64,000 bases of DNA, taken from the NCBI GenBank assembly GCA_965223085.1, contig OZ244981.1, positions 620,001 to 684,000 of the forward strand, read 5' to 3'. The notes beneath the pieces were generated by a model. That model was given only the letters and a program-made list of their open reading frames with translations. It searched no databases and was not told where the DNA came from. This document shows, piece after piece, positions 26,512 through 34,350 of the stretch. This DNA is from CBDCVO01 sp965223085 (GTDB taxonomy: Bacteria > Pseudomonadota > Gammaproteobacteria > Ga0077536). Position numbers and translations under genes: made by a program. Position 1 is the stretch's first letter; the number at the start of each line of letters is the position of its first letter.

Positions 26512-26712
26512 ATGGCTACAAATTTATCCATCGACCCTGAGTTGATCGAAAGAGCGCGTGAGCTAAGCGGCGAGCGGACCAAGAAGGCGGCCGTTACGAA
26601 AGCACTTGAGGAGTTCATCGCCCGGCGCGAGCAGAAAAATCTGATCGATCTATTCGGCAAACTCGAATGGAATTCTGATTATGATTACAAAACGGAACGT
26701 TCTAGGAATTGA
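26512..26712 (+). CDS. vapB: VapB-type antitoxin
   Basis: A 66-residue antitoxin. ATNLSIDPELIERARELSGE and KKAAVTKALEEFI form the ribbon-helix-helix-like VapB domain with the helix that binds the toxin. ATG 26512 follows GGAGG. Its stop overlaps the toxin start by four bases. Both genes sit between two inverted IS6 copies. Confidence 0.88.
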   Translation: MATNLSIDPELIERARELSGERTKKAAVTKALEEFIARREQKNLIDLFGKLEWNSDYDYKTERSRN

Positions 26713-27110
26713 GCGTTTTTGTAGATACCAGCGTATGGTCATTAGCGTTCAGACGCGATGATACGCCAATGCTCCCGGAAATTGACGAACTTCGGCACGC
26801 GCTTGATTCAGGGACTGCGATTAGTACGGGCCTAGTCCTGCAAGAACTTCTCCAGGGTTTCTCTCGCCCAAAGGCACATCAGAAAATTGTCGAATATTTC
26901 GCGGCAATCCCCCTCCTGATCCCAGATAGGGAGGACCACGTCCTAGCAGCGGAGTTACGCAACTCGTGCCGCAAGAAAGGCATACAAATCGGAACTATCG
27001 ATGCTTTGTTAGCACAGCTTTCTATTCGACGCGAACTGCCGATCCTGACAACCGATAAGGACTTTGAATATATTTCCCGAATAGCCCCGCTTTCGATTTG
27101 GACGCCGTAA
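26709..27110 (+). CDS. vapC: VapC-type PIN-domain toxin
   Basis: A 133-residue PIN-domain ribonuclease toxin starting at TTG 26709 within the antitoxin stop (TTGA). Acidic catalytic residues are in place: Asp in FVDTSVW near residue 6, Glu in VLQELLQG, Asp in GTIDALLA and Asp in TTDKDFE near the C-terminus. Family members cleave initiator tRNA or rRNA. With higBA this gives two addiction modules on one decayed island. The next IS6 end begins 10 bases downstream. Confidence 0.92.
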   Translation: MSVFVDTSVWSLAFRRDDTPMLPEIDELRHALDSGTAISTGLVLQELLQGFSRPKAHQKIVEYFAAIPLLIPDREDHVLAAELRNSCRKKGIQIGTIDALLAQLSIRRELPILTTDKDFEYISRIAPLSIWTP

Positions 27111-27120
27111 TATTCCTAAC

Positions 27121-27919
27121 GGGTTTTGTCAGGTTGTTGCACGCAAGCCCAAAATTTTGAGTAACGAGAATCATCGTCAATCATCAAGTACCTGTCACCT
27201 GCGACCAAGTCTGAAACGCCCTGGATCGTAGATCACGATAGTTCTCCGCTCGGAGGAGATGACGGCCGACGCGAAACAGATTGTTGCATTGACCGTGCAC
27301 ACTTAGAAAACGTTGCGCTTCAGCATCCGATCGAAATCCACGCATTTGCCTTTCTTGCTCTCGGGTCGATTCATGCGACACCTCCGCTCGATTGTTCGCG
27401 TATTGCTCTTGGCAATGCATAACTGACGGCAGCACGTCGCGTTTGGCGGCAGCGTAACTGCGAAGCTTATCCGTTGTGATCTCGATTGGAACTTGGCTCT
27501 GTGAGCGGAGCGCCTTTCGAAAGAAGCGCTTAGCCGCTTTAGTATCTTTGCGACTTTGTACGAGGATCTCGATCAAATCGCCGTCCTGGTCGACCGCCCG
27601 CCAAAGATAACGACGCTTCCCCCGTATTGAAACAACGACTTCGTCGAGAAACCAGCGGTCGCCGCGAGGGCCTTGATGCTTTTTAATTCGGCGTGCGTAA
27701 TCGGGTCCAAACGTCAGACACCACTGGCGGATGGTTTCATACGAACCGTAATACCTCGCTCCGATAACAGGTCTTCGACATCGCGAAAGCTAAGCGTGAA
27801 ACGGTGATATAACCAAACTGAACGAGCGATAACTTCGGGTGGGAATCGGTATCCGCGGTAATCAGGAGAATCTGTCATTGTTTAATTGTCGCCGATCCGA
27901 CGCCAACCTGACAAAACCC
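27121..27919 (-). mobile_element. IS6-family element, transposase with one frameshift
   Basis: A 799-bp element with ends GGGTTTTGTCAGGTTG and the reversed GGGTTTTGTCAGGTTGGC. The transposase reads from about 27880 to 27184; a one-base deletion near 27744 breaks it between GITV and YETIRQW. Beyond it the frame is open through RWFLDEVVVSIRGKRRYLW, ITTDKLRSYAAAKRD and NRAEVSHESTRE (the DDE residues). It is inverted relative to the copy at 25611-26462 and cuts the integrase gene whose end lies at 27920. Confidence 0.88.
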
Positions 27920-28093
27920 CGGCAAGACTTACTTGGACACAAATCGGGAAGGATCACCACGCACCATTCCGCGGCTGAATTGCAGAACTTGCTAGAAGCT
28001 GCCAACGCGGTTTGTGCAGGAAACTCCCGCAAAAGTCCCGCACTGGTATTTCTAAAACAAAATGCGGCTACGGGTAATCGCGTAAACATCTGA
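27920..28093 (+). pseudogene. Tyrosine-recombinase integrase, C-terminal fragment
   Basis: The frame after the IS6 end reads RQDLLGHKSGRITTHHSAAE, LQNLLEAAN and RKSPALVFLKQ to a stop at 28093. LGHKS carries the box II His of phage-type integrases, and the THxSAAEL segment is where this integrase group has its Tyr nucleophile (THYSAAEL); here a CAT (His) replaces TAT/TAC. The N-terminal part is missing. It converges on the 3' end of tRNA-Arg(ACG) 16 bases away, the normal place for an integrase in a tRNA-targeted island. It is the best evidence for what 24.4-28.1 kb once was. Confidence 0.8.
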
Positions 28094-28109
28094 TTTTCAA
28101 TAGAAAATT

Positions 28110-28186
28110 TGGCGCGCCCGGAAGGATTCGAACCTCCGACCCCCTAGTTCGTAGCCAGGTACTCTATCCAGCTGAGCTACGGGCGC
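28110..28186 (-). tRNA. tRNA-Arg (anticodon ACG)
   Basis: A 77-nt cloverleaf on the minus strand with encoded CCA. Acceptor GCGCCCG pairs with CGGGCGC, the D-arm is GCTC...GAGT, the anticodon stem is CCTGG/CTAGG with one G-T pair and loop CTACGAA (ACG), and the T-arm is GGAGG-TTCGAAT-CCTTC. It is the attachment site of the adjacent island; the 3' half is duplicated at 24369-24417. Confidence 0.95.
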
Positions 28187-28219
28187 GTGTGTTGTCGCCT
28201 TCGATAATCGTCATGCCTA

Positions 28220-28248
28220 ATCATACTAACAGCGCTGCGCGCTGTCGG
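28220..28248 (-). promoter_or_regulatory. tRNA-Arg(ACG) promoter with hairpin in the spacer
   Basis: On the minus strand CCGACA (-35, 28248-28243), 17 bases, TATGAT (-10, 28225-28220), about 34 bases before the tRNA. ACAGCGC-GCA-GCGCTGT forms a perfect 7-bp inverted repeat that spans the -35 end and the spacer. The second tRNA-Arg locus has the same boxes, spacing and stem but a different three-base loop. Upstream similarity continues to about 28300. No other gene lies between 28187 and 28377. Confidence 0.75.
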
Positions 28249-28377
28249 TACTCCCCTGGCTTGCAACCTTTGGGCTCGGCCGCTCGGTCCGGTAAATACG
28301 AAGCGTGTCGCGTTCGCCCAAGATCGCTGTCGGCGCAGGGGAATCTCATCATTCTAAACGACGAGGACGCTAGCACG

Positions 28378-29925
28378 TCAAGCGCTCTTCCTCGCGAAAT
28401 ATCGCCACCAAGCGCTTGCTAAAAGCACCAACGTGCACAGCACAAATAAAGCCTTGCTCATGACATCGATGTTTTCCGACGCGACAGAAGGTACTTTGGT
28501 CGTCAGGCGCCAAGCCACAGCGTAGTCCCAATCGAAAGGCGGGGCGTCGCTCGTGACCCGCAATTCGTAGCGTCGCTGCGCGCCTACCTCAACATGAATG
28601 TGTTCCGTGTTGTCAATCATGCTCGCCGATTCAGCGATCGTGATTTCCGTTCCGTCAGTAGCGTCGATCAAAAATAAGTTGAGGTCATACAGCTCGGGGG
28701 CCGGATCGAATGCGCCTTGCCCATCTTCTACATTTAAATGCCACACCAAAGCCGCCGTAAAACGATCGACATTGATCCCCGTCGTAAACGCATATGTTGC
28801 GATTCGATTGCTGCCTGCCCCACCACCGAATTGCGCATCGTAGTGATATCCGATGGGGCCAATATCGTGCCCTCCGTCTTCTAAGCTCGATTGCGGGCCG
28901 GCAGCCACCAAAGCATGACTTGTCTCGATATCGACCTGTCCAGCACCGTAGCGCCGATCTAATCCGTTCGCGGTAAAATGTTCGGGTGCCGCTCGATAAT
29001 CGCTGATGGCGCTACCATCGGAATTCGCCACCGCGCGTCGGGCACCCGCCAGCAACGCTGCTTTGATCACCTCCGAGGGCACCCCCGTGGGCGCCACTGT
29101 GTCCTGCAGGAAAACCACCGCACTACTAACGAGCGCGGTAGCGGCACTCGTGGTGTGCAGCGGCGCGACTAACAGCGGGTTCGCGCGACCTTCAACGTAA
29201 ATATCATCGAGTTGCAGGGTACCAATTGTAGCGCGCGTCGATGTGGGTCGCACGGAAATAACGTTAAACGCATGGCTAAAAATTGGACTGGTTTTGTTTG
29301 AACCGGCAACATTGACGAAATCATCCGCATGCACCAGCCAATCCAATCGTTGCAGTGCCAGCACGTTCGCGGCTGGGCCGAGGCCCGTTTCCGAGGCGAG
29401 ATCCCCGATCCAGCTGTGATTTGCCACCGTGCCGGTACCCTGGATGGGACGGCTGGGGTCGTCGATGCCGTGATAACCGAGCACGCGAGCTAACCAGTCG
29501 TTCGCTTCGTAATTGTCGAGGTCGGTGACTGCCGGTGCCATAGAAGTCGTTTCTCCGACTAGGATCCGCGCCATGCCGGTTGCATGGCCTGAAAAACCTG
29601 TCGGCAAACCGGCGCTGTGATCGTGAAAACTAACGCCCACGAGCTGCGGATCGGCGGGATTCGGGAGATAGATCGCAACATCAGGATCGACGGAGGCTTC
29701 GATTTGATCGACGCGCACCGCCTCGCCGCGCGGCAATTGTGTGCCCAAGGCGGCTTTAAGCGCGCTATAACCCACATCTTCTAAATACTCCGCGTAGCTC
29801 GGCCGCACGCCGAGGCACAGCATCACCCCGGCGAACAGACCAGCACGCGCCCAAAAAATTGGCGCTTGCGGGATTCGGGACGTAGACTTCAGATCATATG
29901 ATCGGCCGAGAGGAGAAACTAACAT
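28378..29925 (-). CDS. Secreted, membrane-anchored subtilase-like (S8) protein
   Basis: About 515 residues from ATG 29925; longer starts exist, so the start is uncertain. A signal segment (FWARAGLFAGVMLCLGV) precedes the mature part. SGHATGMARIL matches the S8 His region and HTTSAATALVSSAVVFLQD the Ser region, followed by IKAALLAGARR and RYGAGQVD as in subtilases. The Asp region reads VDQIEASVD where active enzymes have IDSGVD, so the Asp may be replaced by Glu. A C-terminal beta domain and a final hydrophobic helix with RYFARKSA follow, suggesting inner-membrane anchoring. The start codon shares CATG with the divergent pxpA start. Confidence 0.68.
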   Translation of the reverse strand: MLVSPLGRSYDLKSTSRIPQAPIFWARAGLFAGVMLCLGVRPSYAEYLEDVGYSALKAALGTQLPRGEAVRVDQIEASVDPDVAIYLPNPADPQLVGVSFHDHSAGLPTGFSGHATGMARILVGETTSMAPAVTDLDNYEANDWLARVLGYHGIDDPSRPIQGTGTVANHSWIGDLASETGLGPAANVLALQRLDWLVHADDFVNVAGSNKTSPIFSHAFNVISVRPTSTRATIGTLQLDDIYVEGRANPLLVAPLHTTSAATALVSSAVVFLQDTVAPTGVPSEVIKAALLAGARRAVANSDGSAISDYRAAPEHFTANGLDRRYGAGQVDIETSHALVAAGPQSSLEDGGHDIGPIGYHYDAQFGGGAGSNRIATYAFTTGINVDRFTAALVWHLNVEDGQGAFDPAPELYDLNLFLIDATDGTEITIAESASMIDNTEHIHVEVGAQRRYELRVTSDAPPFDWDYAVAWRLTTKVPSVASENIDVMSKALFVLCTLVLLASAWWRYFARKSA

Positions 29926-30688
29926 GCTGAAACAGATGGACATTAACTGCGATATGGGTGAGAGCTTCGGCAATTGGGTGATGGGCAATGACGCCGGCAT
30001 GATGCCATATATCACGACTGCGAACGTCGCGTGCGGCTTTCACGCGAGCGATCCACTGACCATGCTCGATACCGTAGAACGTGCCAAGCAACACAGTATC
30101 GCTGTCGGTGCCCACCCGGGACTTCCAGATCTGCTGGGATTCGGCCGCCGCGCGATGAACATTACACCAGACGACGCCTACGCGTATGTAGTCTACCAAG
30201 TCGGCGCTTTGCAAGCATCGCTTGCCGTGCATGGCATGAGCCTCCACCATATCAAGCCCCACGGGGCGTTCTATTCCGTGCTGAAGGCCGAAGAAGAACT
30301 CGCCGAAGCGGTGGCCGAAGCAATCGAGCAACTATCTCAGACACCGATTCTCTACTGGCCGGCACCGACGTCGGCGGCGCTCCCGAGCGCGTGCAAACGT
30401 CGCGGGATCCGGGTGGTGGGGGAGATCTATCCTGATCTCAAATACGCCCCAGATGGTTCGCTCGTGATCGAGCGCCACAAACACGAAACCGATGTCGACT
30501 TCGCCGCCGACCAAGTGCAACGCTACGTTGAAACGAACAAAGTACAAGCCATCGATGGTACCGCGGTGGAGTTCGATGCTGAAAGCCTATGTATTCACGG
30601 TGACGGGCCCAACGCCATCGACGTCGCGCTGGCGATCCAAAAGCGACTGGGTGATCTTGGTTGCGAAATCGCAGCAGTGACGCAGTAG
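29924..30688 (+). CDS. pxpA: 5-oxoprolinase subunit A family protein (LamB/YcsF)
   Basis: A 254-residue LamB/YcsF-family protein. MDINCDMGESFGNWVMGNDA, ANVACGFHASDP, VGAHPGLPDL, VKPHG-type HIKPHGAFY and the C-terminal CIHGDGPNA motifs are all present. PxpA works with PxpB and PxpC to hydrolyse 5-oxoproline using ATP. Neither PxpB nor PxpC is in the window; a flavin monooxygenase follows on the same strand instead, so its substrate here may differ. A GAGAGGAG ribosome site precedes ATG 29924. The gene is divergent from the subtilase-like gene. Confidence 0.9.
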   Translation: MLKQMDINCDMGESFGNWVMGNDAGMMPYITTANVACGFHASDPLTMLDTVERAKQHSIAVGAHPGLPDLLGFGRRAMNITPDDAYAYVVYQVGALQASLAVHGMSLHHIKPHGAFYSVLKAEEELAEAVAEAIEQLSQTPILYWPAPTSAALPSACKRRGIRVVGEIYPDLKYAPDGSLVIERHKHETDVDFAADQVQRYVETNKVQAIDGTAVEFDAESLCIHGDGPNAIDVALAIQKRLGDLGCEIAAVTQ

Positions 30689-30709
30689 TTTTTATTGAGG
30701 AATATTACG

Positions 30710-31747
30710 ATGAAATTCGGCTTGCTATTTACGTTTCAACTGCCACCCGGATCTGGCATACCCTGGCACCAACCTTATCAAGACATGATTGACTGTCTAC
30801 CACGAGCAGAAGATCTGGGCTACGAGTCGATGTATCTCGCCACGCACCACGTTAAAACTGACGGTTTGTGCCCAGGCCCAATGCCGGCCTTGGGTGCAGC
30901 CGCGGCGGTCACCAAAACTATGCGGATCGGCACCGCGGTATTGCTCGTACCTTTGTACGCACCGCTAAAACTCGCTGAAGACGTTGCGGTGCTGGATAAC
31001 ATCAGTGAGGGTCGATTCACGTTTGGCGTGGCGCCCGGTTATATGGCAGAGGAATTCGCAGCGCACAGCGTTCCGCGTGAGGAACGCATCGGACGCTTTG
31101 AAGAAGCCTTAGATTTAATGATCACTGCGTGGACCAAAGATGAGTTCGATTTCAACGGCCAATATTTCCAACTGCCTCCCATGGTCATGACACCGAAACC
31201 GGTACAACAGCCCTATCCGCCGATCTGGTACGGCGTCTCGGCAAAATCTTCGCTGCGGCGAGCGGCCAAACGCCACGCTGTGCAGATCATGTCGCCGCGA
31301 CACGGGGTTGAAGAACTCAAACAACATTTTGCCCCGTACGAGGCCGCGGCTGCCGAAATCGGTTGGCAAATTCCGGAGCGGCCGATAATTCGACAAGTTT
31401 TCATCGCCGCAACACAGGCTCAGGCCGAAGCCATCGCTGCACCAGCGGTTAATCATTTATATAGAGAAGTCTACGGGCGCGCATCCGCCGACGGTGATCG
31501 CGTACTACGGGCGGACAACGGCAGCGTGATTACCGATCAAGATCAAGTGGGTTTTGAAAATTTTAAAGCACGCTACATCATTGGCGACCCCGAATTTGCA
31601 ATCCAAGAACTGAAGAAATATCAAGCCGGCGTTAATCCGAGCGAAGTCGTTTGCTGGATGCACATGCCGGGGATTTCGGGCGCAGATGCCATGGGATCGA
31701 TGGACTTGTTTGCCCAAGAAGTAATGCCGGAATTCCAAGGTGCGTGA
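30710..31747 (+). CDS. LLM-class (luciferase-like) flavin-dependent monooxygenase
   Basis: A 345-residue TIM-barrel protein of the bacterial luciferase/F420 reductase superfamily. MKFGLLFTFQLPPGSGIPW starts at 30710 with GAGG nine bases upstream. AEDLGYESMYLATHH, RIGTAVLLVPLYAPLKLAED, GRFTFGVAPGY and VQQPYPPIWYGVSAKSSLR are the standard FMN/F420-contact segments. Such enzymes insert oxygen into amide, heterocycle or sulfonate substrates (RutA, SsuD and NtaA are relatives). It lies 21 bases after pxpA, probably in one operon. With RidA and an amidase nearby, a role in opening a nitrogen compound is inferred. Confidence 0.9.
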   Translation: MKFGLLFTFQLPPGSGIPWHQPYQDMIDCLPRAEDLGYESMYLATHHVKTDGLCPGPMPALGAAAAVTKTMRIGTAVLLVPLYAPLKLAEDVAVLDNISEGRFTFGVAPGYMAEEFAAHSVPREERIGRFEEALDLMITAWTKDEFDFNGQYFQLPPMVMTPKPVQQPYPPIWYGVSAKSSLRRAAKRHAVQIMSPRHGVEELKQHFAPYEAAAAEIGWQIPERPIIRQVFIAATQAQAEAIAAPAVNHLYREVYGRASADGDRVLRADNGSVITDQDQVGFENFKARYIIGDPEFAIQELKKYQAGVNPSEVVCWMHMPGISGADAMGSMDLFAQEVMPEFQGA

Positions 31748-31801
31748 GTGGCTGGCAATCTCGCTTGTCAACGCACGGCCCACTTTACAAATCGCTAACA
31801 C

Positions 31802-32320
31802 GTGCAACGCCTACTCGCCACGCTACTGTGCGCTGTGTTGAACACCGCGCATGCGGAGAACAGTTTATTCGTTAAAAATTTCGCTGCGATGCCGGGCGCT
31901 AGGGTTCCGCATGCGTATCGTTACGGCAAACCGCCTCAAGATCACCCCGTCTACTGCCTGCGGATACCGAGCATTGACCAGCAAATCGCCAGCGTATTTG
32001 TTGATCTGCAAGTGGTCGCACTCAGCGCCGAGGAGACCGTACTCGAGGTCAACGCCGAACGGGCGTACCGTGATCTTGCCGCTTGCGGGCAGGCGCTTAA
32101 TGCGATCAAGGAACCCCTCAGCATCTTACTGCCGGGCAGCGATCCTAGCGACCCCTCGCGTTTTACCGCTAGCGACGGTTCCGTAGGTGCCTTGTTGCGT
32201 TGCGAGAAACCACGCCATCGCCCCTTTCCCATTCTCTATCTTCATATTGGACTGGCGAAGGGGACTTCCCCAGCAAGCGCGCCAACATCATTGTCTTGTA
32301 ATCCCCCAAGACTACGCTAA
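31802..32320 (+). CDS. Exported protein of unknown function
   Basis: A 172-residue protein starting at GTG 31802. The first 18 residues (MQRLLATLLCAVLNTAHA) are a clean Sec signal peptide with AHA cleavage. The mature part contains three Cys residues and ends in a Pro/Ser-rich tail (SPASAPTSLSCNPPRLR). I recognise no domain. It stands alone between the monooxygenase and the LuxR-type regulator, 54 bases after the former. Confidence 0.6.
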   Translation: MQRLLATLLCAVLNTAHAENSLFVKNFAAMPGARVPHAYRYGKPPQDHPVYCLRIPSIDQQIASVFVDLQVVALSAEETVLEVNAERAYRDLAACGQALNAIKEPLSILLPGSDPSDPSRFTASDGSVGALLRCEKPRHRPFPILYLHIGLAKGTSPASAPTSLSCNPPRLR

Positions 32321-32422
32321 ACTTTATTTACTAAGTGTCTGGTCGTGATCGCCCGCTGGGGACGCGCAGTGGTGGCGCGATAAGAAAAAGCCGTGTCGAC
32401 CCAGCCAGGGAGGGGTTTAACT

Positions 32423-33073
32423 ATGCATGAGAAAGCATTGCGCCCGCCTTATCGCCTCGCGCTTGTTGATGACCATAAATTTGTTGTGCACTTGCTCGCC
32501 GAACGGCTCGATAGCGATCCCGCGTTGCAGGTCGTCGGTGTCGTCCATGACAGCGCTAGCGCTCTGGAGTTGGTGTATCGGACGCCGGTGGATATTGTCT
32601 TACTCGATATCAAACTCGATAACGAAAATGGCCTTGTGCTGCTGCAAAAGTTTATCGAGATCGCGCCACATCTACGCACTATTTGTTTGTCGATGTACGA
32701 CAACAATGAAATCCCGGCAACCGCTATCACTTACGGTGCTCGCGGCTATATATCGAAAACCGCCACGGATCCAGAAATCGTCTCCGCGATTAAGCGGGTC
32801 GCAGCAGGCAAGCCTGCGTTTAGCACCAAAGTCGCTCGCTATCTTTCTATCGGTGGCAAAATTCGTGGCGTGGAAAATCTTACGAATCGCGAAATTGAAA
32901 TCCTAACTAAACTCGCCGCCGGAAATTCGATCGAAGATATCGCTGCAGGGAATGGTATCAGCGTGAAAACGGTATTGTCACACCGCAATAATGCGCGCCG
33001 AAAAATGAACGTCACGAATGACATGGAATTATGCATAAAAGTGATCCGTGCCGGCATCATCGATCCTTTGTAG
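32423..33073 (+). CDS. LuxR/NarL-family response regulator
   Basis: A 216-residue regulator. ATG 32423 follows GGAGGGG by seven bases and is chosen over GTG 32393. The receiver domain has ALVDDHKF, the phospho-acceptor Asp 62 (IVLLDIKLDNENG) and Lys in YISKTATDP. The C-terminal GerE helix-turn-helix reads LTNREIEILTKLAAGNS and ISVKTVLSHRNNARRKM. No histidine kinase is adjacent; the nearest is the PAS kinase at 39845, on the same strand but seven genes away. Confidence 0.93.
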   Translation: MHEKALRPPYRLALVDDHKFVVHLLAERLDSDPALQVVGVVHDSASALELVYRTPVDIVLLDIKLDNENGLVLLQKFIEIAPHLRTICLSMYDNNEIPATAITYGARGYISKTATDPEIVSAIKRVAAGKPAFSTKVARYLSIGGKIRGVENLTNREIEILTKLAAGNSIEDIAAGNGISVKTVLSHRNNARRKMNVTNDMELCIKVIRAGIIDPL

Positions 33074-33183
33074 GTCGTGTTGCACCGTCGCACCCGACTG
33101 CAGACCACAACAATAATTAATGAGTACTGCGTTGTCGAACGTGCAGACAAACGATCACAACCACAACTTGAAGACCGACGATT

Positions 33184-33414
33184 TCAGACGACACGCGTCA
33201 TCCAAGTAAAATAGACCACGCACATCAGCACCGTCGCGATGCCCCAAAAACTAAGCCAACGCTGCCGACCGTGCTTGCCGAGCGCGATGAAAACGACGCC
33301 AACGATCAAGGTGAGCCACACCGTGATGTCCACGAAATGGGCACCTGGCTCGCGCGCCAGTTCACCTAAATCGTGTTTTTCGAATTGATCAGTTCGGTAA
33401 CGCATACATGTCAT
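33184..33414 (-). CDS. Small two-helix membrane protein
   Basis: A 76-residue protein with two hydrophobic stretches (VDITVWLTLIVGVVFIALG and WLSFWGIATVLMCVVYFTWM) separated by a basic turn GKHGRQR. The N-terminal 25 residues are charged. Start choice between 33414 and 33405 is open. It lies 18 bases after RidA on the same strand. I recognise no family. Confidence 0.6.
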   Translation of the reverse strand: MTCMRYRTDQFEKHDLGELAREPGAHFVDITVWLTLIVGVVFIALGKHGRQRWLSFWGIATVLMCVVYFTWMTRVV

Positions 33415-33432
33415 GCACTCGAGATGCCAGAC

Positions 33433-33822
33433 TCATTGCGGCGCATAGGCAAGCACTTCGATTTCAACGCGAGCACCCGGTAAAACCAAGGCTGAACACA
33501 AGGTTGATCGCACTGGGAAACGAGCGGGAAAATGGCTAGCGTATGCCTCGTTGAATGCCGCAAAATCTTCCGGCGTCGTTAACCACACGGTCGCCCTGAT
33601 AACGTGTGACAACCGTGCGCCCGCAGATTTCAACACATCCTCAATATTCGCGATGCATTGATGAGTTTGACTCGCAACATCTTCACCGACGAGCTGTCCA
33701 GCGGCGTTTATGCCCAATTGCCCGGAAAGAAATAGAAACTCGCCGGCGCGGATCGCTTTGGAAAGTGGCAAGCTTCGCCCGTCAGCCAAGACGATAGGAT
33801 CGCCGATAATTTCGTGTGTCAT
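33433..33822 (-). CDS. RidA (YjgF/YER057c/UK114) family protein
   Basis: A 129-residue protein. FLFLSGQLGINAAGQLVGED, ASQTHQCIANIEDVLKSAGA, VIRATVWLT and the closing RSTLCSALVLPGARVEIEVL are the RidA pattern; the conserved Arg-Ser-Thr strand binds carboxylates. RidA proteins hydrolyse reactive enamines/imines, and the RutC branch acts after the RutA monooxygenase. It lies between the small membrane protein and the SnoaL-like gene on the minus strand. Confidence 0.9.
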   Translation of the reverse strand: MTHEIIGDPIVLADGRSLPLSKAIRAGEFLFLSGQLGINAAGQLVGEDVASQTHQCIANIEDVLKSAGARLSHVIRATVWLTTPEDFAAFNEAYASHFPARFPVRSTLCSALVLPGARVEIEVLAYAPQ

Positions 33823-33845
33823 CAGCTATCTCGGTGAAAGCGCCC

Positions 33846-34232
33846 CTACGACCCTTGTTTCCGGAATGAGTTCTTGATTTGGATCTTGCCGTTTTTGAAC
33901 GTAAAGACGTCGCATCCGCGCGCGCGCACTGTAGTGCCATCCTGCTTTGTGCCGGTGAAAATCCACTCGCACACACCGCGATTGCCGGCAATAAAATCTT
34001 CGCCGACAGGTTCAAAATGAGCGTCTGTAAAGTTATCCCACAATGAACTGAAACCTCGCCGCACCTGCTCGTATCCTTCCCAGTGCGAACCGTCGACTTC
34101 GGGGCCAGTGGATCCCTGAAACAAACAATCGTCCGTCATATGCTCCATCAGCGCATCAATGTCATGGCGATTCCATGCGTCCGTGAACGACGCGAGAAAT
34201 TCCTTAGTGACTTCTTTGTTCTGAGTCGACAT
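33846..34232 (-). CDS. SnoaL-like / NTF2-fold protein
   Basis: A 128-residue protein starting at ATG 34232 (MSTQNKEVTKEFLASF). SFTDAWNRHDIDALMEHMTD and GYEQVRRGFSSLWDNFTD, then FIAGNRGVCEWIFTGTKQDG, are the polyketide-cyclase/SnoaL-like NTF2 fold, a small barrel with a ligand pocket. Function is not predictable from the fold; ester- or steroid-type isomerases and carrier proteins are known. It is upstream of RidA on the same strand and divergent from the amidase. Confidence 0.82.
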   Translation of the reverse strand: MSTQNKEVTKEFLASFTDAWNRHDIDALMEHMTDDCLFQGSTGPEVDGSHWEGYEQVRRGFSSLWDNFTDAHFEPVGEDFIAGNRGVCEWIFTGTKQDGTTVRARGCDVFTFKNGKIQIKNSFRKQGS

Positions 34233-34350
34233 TTCCGACCCCCCAATCATTGCGCTGTGGGCCGGCGCGGCCCGCGGGCGGGAACCACAGCTATACTTTA
34301 CGCGCGTGGTCAGGGTAGCCTATCTGGAAACGGACTCAAAATTTCCGACC

